Shown: positions 1-4,933 of the stretch, one piece after another
How positions within the stretch are numbered: the first letter of the stretch is position 1
How the letters are laid out: every line of letters begins with the position of its first letter
Source of the DNA: UBA3537 sp965662485
Lineage (GTDB): Bacteria; Bacteroidota; Bacteroidia; Flavobacteriales; Flavobacteriaceae
Length of the DNA: 15,734 bases
NCBI GenBank assembly: GCA_965662485.1
Contig: CBFIIL010000036.1
Coordinates: 1 to 15,734 of the forward strand
Direction of reading: 5' to 3'
Notes under the pieces: model-generated
What the model was told of the DNA's origin: nothing
Database searches by the model: none
What the model saw: the letters and a program-made list of their open reading frames with translations, nothing else
Program-made: the position numbers and the translations under genes

Positions 1-578
1 CATTGTTTGGTGTTGGCTCAGGTACAATATTCAAAAATGTATCATCAGTAAATGGTGGAGACGATGGAATTGAGTTCTTTGGTGGCGCTGTAGATGCAGA
101 AAATTTAGTGTCTATAAATTCAGGGGACGACTCTATCGATTTTGCAGATGGTTTTGCAGGGTCTATTACTAATGCTTACATTAAAGGAATTACTAAAGCA
201 GGAATTGAAGGTTCAAATAATGGCGATGATGGAAACCTTGAGCCTGTTACTACTGCCACAATTTCTAATGTTACAATGGTTGTAGACGGATTAGGAAATT
301 CTGAAGGTGCTATCTATTTTAAAGAAGGTGGCGGAAATCTTACCTACACTAACATTATTGTGGACGGTATCAGCCTTGGAATGAAAATAAAAAGTGATGA
401 TACTGCTGCACAAGCAAGACTTGCCAATGGCGATTTGGTTATAGAAAATTTTAATTACATCAATGCACCATCTACTTGGGATTGGGGCGGCTATAATTAT
501 ACTGGTGCAAATACTGGTGCAACTGGTGCTGGAAATGGAGCCAATGCTCCAAGTTGGGCCGATGGTTGGTCGGAATAA
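1..578 (+). CDS. C-terminal part of a secreted beta-helix-like surface protein (5' end outside window)
   Basis: The reading frame is open at the left edge. The first full codon (position 3) is TTG within a continuing frame, so the true start lies upstream. The visible 191 residues are rich in Gly, Asn, Asp and Thr and lack membrane segments. They contain spaced near-repeats GDDGIEFFGGAVDAENLV (about residues 19-36) and GDDSIDFADGFAGSI (about 41-55), each a short strand followed by a turn, as in parallel beta-helix or adhesin folds. From memory, this resembles the C-terminal half of a family of secreted Bacteroidota proteins with GGVGSGT and GDDSxEWFGG motifs, often found near TonB-dependent receptors and sometimes misannotated as multidrug transporters. 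The end (WADGWSE) is not a T9SS sorting domain. Function is unknown. It ends 19 bases before a terminator and faces the MORN-repeat gene. It is confidently coding; the family is tentative. Confidence 0.8.
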   Translation, partial: LFGVGSGTIFKNVSSVNGGDDGIEFFGGAVDAENLVSINSGDDSIDFADGFAGSITNAYIKGITKAGIEGSNNGDDGNLEPVTTATISNVTMVVDGLGNSEGAIYFKEGGGNLTYTNIIVDGISLGMKIKSDDTAAQARLANGDLVIENFNYINAPSTWDWGGYNYTGANTGATGAGNGANAPSWADGWSE

Positions 579-596
579 TTATTTTGAAAATTAGTT

Positions 597-625
597 AAAA
601 AAAGCTTCCAATGGAAGCTTTTTTA
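597..625. terminator. Bidirectional intrinsic terminator between convergent genes
   Basis: A 9-bp stem, AAAGCTTCC (601-609) pairing with GGAAGCTTT (613-621), has a three-base loop. It is flanked by an A-run on the left and a T-run on the right, so it can work in both directions. It lies between the plus-strand gene ending at 578 and the minus-strand gene ending at 643. Confidence 0.85.
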
Positions 626-642
626 TTTGTAATAAAATATTA

Positions 643-999
643 TTAGTAATTAACCGTAACTTCAGATTTTTCGTCCCATTCAATAACGTTAGTTATTTTG
701 GAATCTTGAAAGTCAACTTCTTTTAAAGTATCTTCTGACCAAAAGAACCATTTCCCCGACTTGATCCCATTTTCATAATATCCTTGTGATAATTTATTCC
801 CTTCGTTATCATAACTGGTCCAAAAACCAACTAAGACACCATCTTTATTAAAGGTTCCTTTTTGTGATACCTGTCCGTTTTCATGATAATACGTTGCGTT
901 TATAAGTTCTTCATCAACCTGAAATAATGGAGATTTAAAATCTTGTGCACTAGCAGTTACACCTATGATTAAAAGAGAAGAAATTATATATTTTTTCAT
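643..999 (-). CDS. Small secreted MORN-repeat protein
   Basis: This 118-residue protein has an N-terminal signal peptide (MKKYIISSLLIIGVTASAQ, cleavage near residue 18-19), so it is probably exported to the periplasm or beyond. The mature part carries two to three MORN_2/YwqK-like repeats: YYHENGQVSQKGTFNKDG at about 37-54, YDNEGNKLSQGYYENGIKSG at about 63-82, then a degenerate KWFFWSEDTLKEVDF. Such repeats form short beta-hairpins. In bacteria they are often annotated as YwqK-type antitoxins, but no toxin gene lies here and the signal peptide argues against a cytoplasmic antitoxin. The gene is divergent from the porin-PiT operon, and hexamers resembling Pho boxes begin 37 bp upstream of its start codon. 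A link to phosphate limitation is inferred from that context; the molecular role is unknown. Confidence 0.82.
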   Translation of the reverse strand: MKKYIISSLLIIGVTASAQDFKSPLFQVDEELINATYYHENGQVSQKGTFNKDGVLVGFWTSYDNEGNKLSQGYYENGIKSGKWFFWSEDTLKEVDFQDSKITNVIEWDEKSEVTVNY

Positions 1000-1019
1000 G
1001 ATATTAATGTTTTACAATA

Positions 1020-1027
1020 CAATAATA
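1020..1027 (-). promoter_or_regulatory. Possible -7 element for the MORN-repeat gene
   Basis: The minus strand reads TATTATTG, matching 7 of 8 positions of the Bacteroidota TAnnTTTG -7 element. It lies about 20 bp upstream of the start codon at 999 and beside array 1. No clear -33 TTG is visible, which would fit an activator-dependent promoter, but in DNA this AT-rich the match is weak evidence. Confidence 0.3.
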
Positions 1028-1035
1028 TGTAATAT

Positions 1036-1085
1036 TTAACAATAAATCAACACAAAATTTACATTAACTTAACATTGAAGTTATA
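1036..1085. promoter_or_regulatory. Pho-box-like array 1 (five hexamers, 11-bp period)
   Basis: Hexamers lie exactly 11 bp apart: TTAACA (1036-1041), TCAACA (1047-1052), TTTACA (1058-1063), TTAACA (1069-1074) and a weaker GTTATA (1080-1085). The first four end in ACA. The Bacillus PhoP box is TT(A/C/T)A(C/T)A repeated with about 5-bp spacers, and the E. coli PhoB box also has an 11-bp unit, so the geometry fits a PhoB-family response regulator. It lies between the divergent MORN gene and the porin-PiT operon. A minus-strand -7-like element (TATTATTG, 1027 to 1020) starts 8 bp from its left end. That a Pho regulator binds here is inference. Confidence 0.55.
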
Positions 1086-1102
1086 TAATCAAAATTAATT
1101 TT

Positions 1103-1141
1103 TTAATAATTACATAACAATTATGTTACAATACAGTCATG
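1103..1141 (+). promoter_or_regulatory. Pho-box-like array 2, upstream of a candidate small RNA
   Basis: Hexamers with an 11-bp period are TTAATA (1103-1108), ATAACA (1114-1119), GTTACA (1125-1130) and GTCATG (1136-1141). They are one base out of phase with array 1, so this is a separate set. It ends 9 bp before an exact TAnnTTTG element at 1151, a spacing like that of PhoB boxes, which stand in for a -35 element. The hexamers are more degenerate than in array 1. The inverted pair TAACA/TGTTA (1115-1119 and 1124-1128) offers another reading of the same bases. Confidence 0.45.
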
Positions 1142-1150
1142 CTTACTTAT

Positions 1151-1158
1151 TAAATTTG
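1151..1158 (+). promoter_or_regulatory. -7 promoter element (TAnnTTTG) of the candidate small RNA
   Basis: TAAATTTG is an exact match to the Bacteroidota -7 consensus TAnnTTTG. The expected start of transcription is about 1163-1167. There is no good -33 TTG upstream; array 2 occupies that place. Confidence 0.45.
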
Positions 1159-1164
1159 AAATGT

Positions 1165-1258
1165 CTTAGACAATTTTTATTCATTATTATTTATTAGTTT
1201 TTGTCGACTAAAATAAAGTGAATTAATAATATGACTGCCTTGGCCAGGCAGTCTTTTT
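1165..1258 (+). ncRNA. Candidate small RNA or attenuated leader (about 94 nt)
   Basis: This interval lies between the -7 element at 1151-1158 and a strong intrinsic terminator at 1233-1258, with no gene inside. The adjacent protein genes diverge from the gap, so no upstream protein-coding transcript needs this terminator. It therefore marks either a free-standing small RNA or a prematurely ended leader of the porin-PiT operon. The body is AT-rich with only a weak internal stem around GTCGAC (1203-1208). The 5' end is estimated from the promoter element. Short ATG frames inside carry no peptide I would support. The upstream Pho-like hexamers suggest induction by phosphate starvation, by inference. 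Confidence 0.42.
1233..1258 (+). terminator. Orphan intrinsic terminator in the gap before the porin
   Basis: The perfect 8-bp stem GACTGCCT (1233-1240) pairs with AGGCAGTC (1246-1253) around a five-base loop and is followed by TTTTT (1254-1258). The minus-strand side has no comparable T-run, so it acts rightward. No coding gene lies upstream on the plus strand within the gap. Confidence 0.8.
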
Positions 1259-1277
1259 ATTTAAATTTAATGCTTAG

Positions 1278-1309
1278 GAAACATTAAGTTAACATTGGAT
1301 TTAGATTTT
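1278..1309 (+). promoter_or_regulatory. Pho-box-like array 3 and promoter of the porin-PiT operon
   Basis: Three hexamers at 11-bp spacing precede the porin: GAAACA (1278-1283), TTAACA (1289-1294) and TTTAGA (1300-1305). The core ACATTAAGTTAACATTG nearly repeats array 1 (ACATTAACTTAACATTG at 1061-1077). The -7-like element TAGATTTT (1302-1309, 7 of 8 matches to TAnnTTTG) overlaps the last hexamer, giving a predicted transcript start near 1314-1318 and a leader of about 25 nt to the ATG at 1341. Phosphate control is inferred from the pattern plus the genes downstream. Confidence 0.5.
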
Positions 1310-1340
1310 TGCAGTGACAAAAACTAATATCCAAAATAAA

Positions 1341-2543
1341 ATGAAAAAAATACTATTATTAATTCCTATTTTCTTCTTATCAATTAACACTCAAGCTCAA
1401 GAAATTAGCGATACTTCTTTCGGCAAAGGGCTGGTCAATTTTGTTGCAAAGGACAGTACGTTTAGTGTAAAATTTGCACCACGTTTTCAAGTGCGTTCAA
1501 TGTCATCGTGGGATCACAATGGTGATATTTATGAAAGTCCAGAGCATAATTTTATTGTACGTCGCGCACGTCTAAAGTTTGATGGATTTGCCTATAATAA
1601 AAATCTAATTTATAAAATTGAATTAGGACTGTCCAATAGAGATGTCTCTGGAGCAAATGCTTTTAACCGAAATACACCTCGATACATTTTAGATGCTATT
1701 ATTAAATGGAAATTTGCTAAAAACTGGGAGTTTTGGGCAGGACAAACTAAGTTGCCTGGAAATGTAGAACGTGTAGTTTCTTCAGGTAATTTACAGTTGA
1801 TCGATCGGTCTTTATTGAATAGTCGTTTTAATATTGACCGTGATTTAGGGATTCAAATACGTCACAAGTCAAATTTAGGAGGAACGTTTTTGACCCGCGA
1901 AAAATTTTCTATATCTCAAGGAGAGGGTAGAAACGTGACGGAAGGGAATGAAGGCGGATTACAATATACTGCTCGATTAGAGCTTCTTCCTTTTGGAGCA
2001 TTTAAATCTAAGGGTGATTACAGCCAGTCCGATTTAAAACGTGAAGAAAAACCAAAATTAATGCTTGGGTTTACATACAACTTCAATGAAGAGGCTGTAA
2101 GAGAAAGAGGGTTTGCTGGAGATTACATGGTAAGATCAGACGAAACTATCTATGGAACAGATCAAACCACAATTTTTATTGATGCCATGTACAAATTTAA
2201 TGGGTTTTCATTTATGGGAGAATATGCAAAGCGTACAGCGGATAATGAAATTGCTACAGAAACCGATGGAGTAACACCAACTGGGGATATTGTTCTTACT
2301 GGAAATGCATTGAACTTACAAGCAGGGTATTTGTTTAAAAATAATTATGAAGTCGCTGGTCGTTTTACAACTGTAGATTACGAGTCTGTTACCAGTAAGC
2401 TGCCTACAAAACAATATACATTAGGTTTCAATAAATTCGTTGTTGGTCACAAGTTAAAAATTCAAAGTGATATCAGTTATACAACTCTAGACGGTGATGC
2501 AAACAACATAACTTTTAGACTTGGATTTGATCTTCATTTTTAA
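1341..2543 (+). CDS. Outer-membrane phosphate-selective-type porin (Porin_O_P / OprP-OprO family)
   Basis: This is a beta-barrel porin of the outer membrane, probably admitting phosphate or polyphosphate. I start it at ATG 1341 because that gives a clean signal peptide (MKKILLLIPIFFLSINTQAQ). The frame extends to a GTG at 1314, but that would add nine residues before the signal peptide and overlap the predicted transcription start. The mature 380 residues show alternating polar/aromatic strands, the family-like FIVRRARLKFDGFAYNKNLI segment near residue 63-82, WEFWAGQTKLPGN near 125-137, and a C-terminal strand ending in Phe (FRLGFDLHF). Thirty-four bases separate it from the PiT permease with no terminator between, so the two are likely co-transcribed: porin for outer-membrane entry, PiT for inner-membrane uptake. 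Selectivity is inferred from family and neighbour. Confidence 0.88.
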   Translation: MKKILLLIPIFFLSINTQAQEISDTSFGKGLVNFVAKDSTFSVKFAPRFQVRSMSSWDHNGDIYESPEHNFIVRRARLKFDGFAYNKNLIYKIELGLSNRDVSGANAFNRNTPRYILDAIIKWKFAKNWEFWAGQTKLPGNVERVVSSGNLQLIDRSLLNSRFNIDRDLGIQIRHKSNLGGTFLTREKFSISQGEGRNVTEGNEGGLQYTARLELLPFGAFKSKGDYSQSDLKREEKPKLMLGFTYNFNEEAVRERGFAGDYMVRSDETIYGTDQTTIFIDAMYKFNGFSFMGEYAKRTADNEIATETDGVTPTGDIVLTGNALNLQAGYLFKNNYEVAGRFTTVDYESVTSKLPTKQYTLGFNKFVVGHKLKIQSDISYTTLDGDANNITFRLGFDLHF

Positions 2544-2577
2544 TAATGTTTAATTAACACATTAAAACAAAAAAATT

Positions 2578-4860
2578 ATGATATTTGCCAGTATAGCACA
2601 AATTAACACTATGGATAATATATATATTTTTATGTTGATTGCCATCACCGTTTTGGCAGCAATAGACATTATCGTTGGCGTCAGTAATGATGCCATCAAT
2701 TTCTTAAACTCAGCTATTGGTTCAAAAGCTATTTCTGTTCGAACAATCATGATTGTTGCAAGTCTTGGAATTTTTGTTGGAGCAGTGTACTCTAGTGGTC
2801 TGATGGAGGTCGCTAGAAAAGGAATTTTTGTTCCTGCAATGTTCAATTTTAATGAAATCATGTACATTTTTATGGCTGTCATGATAACTGATATTTTATT
2901 ATTAGATTTCTTCAATACTTTAGGGCTTCCAACATCGACTACGGTTTCAATTGTGTTCAATTTATTGGGGGCCGCAGTAATCATGTCATTAATCAAAATT
3001 GGTACTTCTGACACGCAAACATTTGCAGATCTGGGAAGCTATATCAACACCAAAAAAGCATTGCAAATTATTCGAGGAATTGTCATGTCGGTATTTATTG
3101 CCTTTACGATTGGAGCTGTTGTCCAATGGGTTTCCCGACTGATTTTTACATTTCATACTGAAAAGAAAATTAAAAACTTTGGAGCCATTTTTGGTGCTGT
3201 AGCACTGACCGCAATTACTTATTTTATTTTCTTAAAAGGATTGAAAGGAACGCCTTATTACAAAGACTTAAAAGGTTCGATTGAAGGTAATGAAATATAT
3301 ATTATAGGTGCTAGTTTTGCGCTTTGGCTAATTGTTTCTTATGTGTTTCAGGCCATAACAAAGAAAACCATTCTATTGGTTGTAATTGCTGTAGGAACCT
3401 TTGGATTGGCCCTTGCGTTTTCTGGAAATGATTTAGTGAATTTTATTGGAGTGCCAATGGCAGCATATCACTCCTACGAAGCATGGGTTGCATCTGGCGT
3501 TGATGCTACTTTATTTTCTATGGAAGTTTTAGACAAAAAGGTTCCTGCCGAACCCTTATTACTCTTTATTTCTGGAGGAATAATGGTGGTTACACTTTGG
3601 TTTTCCAAAAAAGCTAGAACTGTTGCTGAAACTGAAATTAGCTTATCTCGACAAAGTGAAACTCATGAGAAATTTCAACCAAATTTCATTTCTCGTGGAA
3701 TTGTAAAAGGAGCAACACAACTCTCTAACTACTTCAGCATAATTGTACCAAAGTCAATACAAGGGAAAATTGAAAAAAGTTTTCAAACTCCTGATATTGT
3801 ACTTACAAAAGACCAAAGTGTAGATGCACCTGCTTTTGATTTGATTAGAGCCTCTGTGAACCTTATGGTTGCTGGAATATTAATAGCAATTGCTACAACA
3901 ATGAAACTACCACTTTCTACAACCTATGTGACTTTTATGGTAGCCATGGGTACATCTTTTGCTGATAGGGCTTGGGGAAGAGAGAGTGCAGTCTACAGAG
4001 TCGCTGGGGTTTTAAATGTAATTGGCGGTTGGTTTGGAACTGCCATTGGAGCATTTTTTGCCTCTGGTATTGTGGTCTTTTTAATCAATATGAATCCAAC
4101 AGTTGTTACTCCGATTTTCCTTTTATTGACTGCTGTTTTATTGTATAGAAATTATGTGTCACACAAGAACAAGTCTTCAAAATTATCAAATGAAGACAAC
4201 TTGAAATCTGAAAGCAGCTCTATTCAGGGAGTAATTCAAGAAAGTGCTGATAACATTTCTAATGTGATTAAAAGATCAAACACAATTTACAGCAATGCCA
4301 TCACAGGTCTTGCTAACGAAAACACTAAACTTCTCAAAAAGAATAAAAAACAAATCGTCAAACTTTCAAAAGAAGTTGATGAGTTGAGAGATAATATCTT
4401 CTATTTTATCAAAAATTTAGATGAATCTAGTGTTGGTGCTAGTGGATTTTACATTGATGTTTTAGGATACCTTCATGATATGGCTCAATCCTTGGAATAC
4501 ATTTCAAAGGTGACCTACAAACATGTTGATAATAACCACAAAAAACTAAAGTTCAAACAAATTAAAGAGTTAAGCGAAATTAGTGAGGCTATAGAAGGTC
4601 TTTTTAAAGATGCTCGAAATGCTTTTGAAACACAGTCCTTTGAGAAAATTGAAGCTATAAGTGAACGCAAAAATAATATCTATAGAATTCTTAAATCCAA
4701 CATTGCATTGCAAGTGGAGAGAACAAGAGGTAAGGACGAATCTAGTCCAAAAAACACAACACTTTATTTCAATCTACTCGTTGAAACTAAGGATATGCTA
4801 AAAGCTGCTGGAAATTTGTTAGAAGAATATCAAACAGCATATAAAAATTCTGTGGATTGA
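2578..4860 (+). CDS. PiT-family inorganic phosphate transporter with C-terminal PhoU-like domain
   Basis: This inner-membrane cation-coupled phosphate permease has 760 residues. Both PiT signatures are visible: GVSNDAINFLNSAIGSKA (about 34-51) and FSGNDLVNFIGVPMA (about 281-295). Paired LPTSTT (near 117) and LPLSTT (near 444) segments mark the inverted halves. About a dozen hydrophobic segments end near residue 525. A charged linker and a helical, coiled-coil-rich tail of about 210 residues follow (about 545-755), which looks like a PhoU/DUF47-type regulatory domain fused to the transporter; ordinary PiT proteins are nearer 400-500 residues. An alternative start at 2611 (MDNIYIFMLIAI) lies just before the first membrane segment and may be the true one, as neither ATG has a clear ribosome binding site. 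It is the second gene of the porin operon. Confidence 0.9.
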   Translation: MIFASIAQINTMDNIYIFMLIAITVLAAIDIIVGVSNDAINFLNSAIGSKAISVRTIMIVASLGIFVGAVYSSGLMEVARKGIFVPAMFNFNEIMYIFMAVMITDILLLDFFNTLGLPTSTTVSIVFNLLGAAVIMSLIKIGTSDTQTFADLGSYINTKKALQIIRGIVMSVFIAFTIGAVVQWVSRLIFTFHTEKKIKNFGAIFGAVALTAITYFIFLKGLKGTPYYKDLKGSIEGNEIYIIGASFALWLIVSYVFQAITKKTILLVVIAVGTFGLALAFSGNDLVNFIGVPMAAYHSYEAWVASGVDATLFSMEVLDKKVPAEPLLLFISGGIMVVTLWFSKKARTVAETEISLSRQSETHEKFQPNFISRGIVKGATQLSNYFSIIVPKSIQGKIEKSFQTPDIVLTKDQSVDAPAFDLIRASVNLMVAGILIAIATTMKLPLSTTYVTFMVAMGTSFADRAWGRESAVYRVAGVLNVIGGWFGTAIGAFFASGIVVFLINMNPTVVTPIFLLLTAVLLYRNYVSHKNKSSKLSNEDNLKSESSSIQGVIQESADNISNVIKRSNTIYSNAITGLANENTKLLKKNKKQIVKLSKEVDELRDNIFYFIKNLDESSVGASGFYIDVLGYLHDMAQSLEYISKVTYKHVDNNHKKLKFKQIKELSEISEAIEGLFKDARNAFETQSFEKIEAISERKNNIYRILKSNIALQVERTRGKDESSPKNTTLYFNLLVETKDMLKAAGNLLEEYQTAYKNSVD

Positions 4861-4878
4861 TAATAATTGTCCCAACAC

Positions 4879-4907
4879 AAAAAACCTCGCACTAGCGAGG
4901 TTTTTTT
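4879..4907. terminator. Bidirectional terminator between PiT and nrdA
   Basis: The stem AAAACCTCGC (4881-4890) pairs with GCGAGGTTTT (4895-4904) around an ACTA loop. A T-run continues to 4907 on the plus strand, and an A-run to the left gives a T-run on the minus strand. It can end both the porin-PiT transcript and the leftward nrdA transcript. Confidence 0.9.
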
Positions 4908-4933
4908 GTATTAATGTTACTTAGGTAGTTTAA

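Noticed and set aside
1231..1287. An 18-codon ATG frame running across the orphan terminator
   Set aside because: It has no ribosome binding site, is encoded largely by the hairpin and T-run, and has no composition suggesting a leader peptide.
1314..1340. GTG-started extension of the porin
   Set aside because: It places nine residues before an otherwise perfect signal peptide and lies on the predicted transcription start; ATG 1341 is better.
2562..3014. 150-residue minus-strand open frame
   Set aside because: It is antisense to the PiT transporter N-terminus, whose phosphate-transporter signature is unmistakable.
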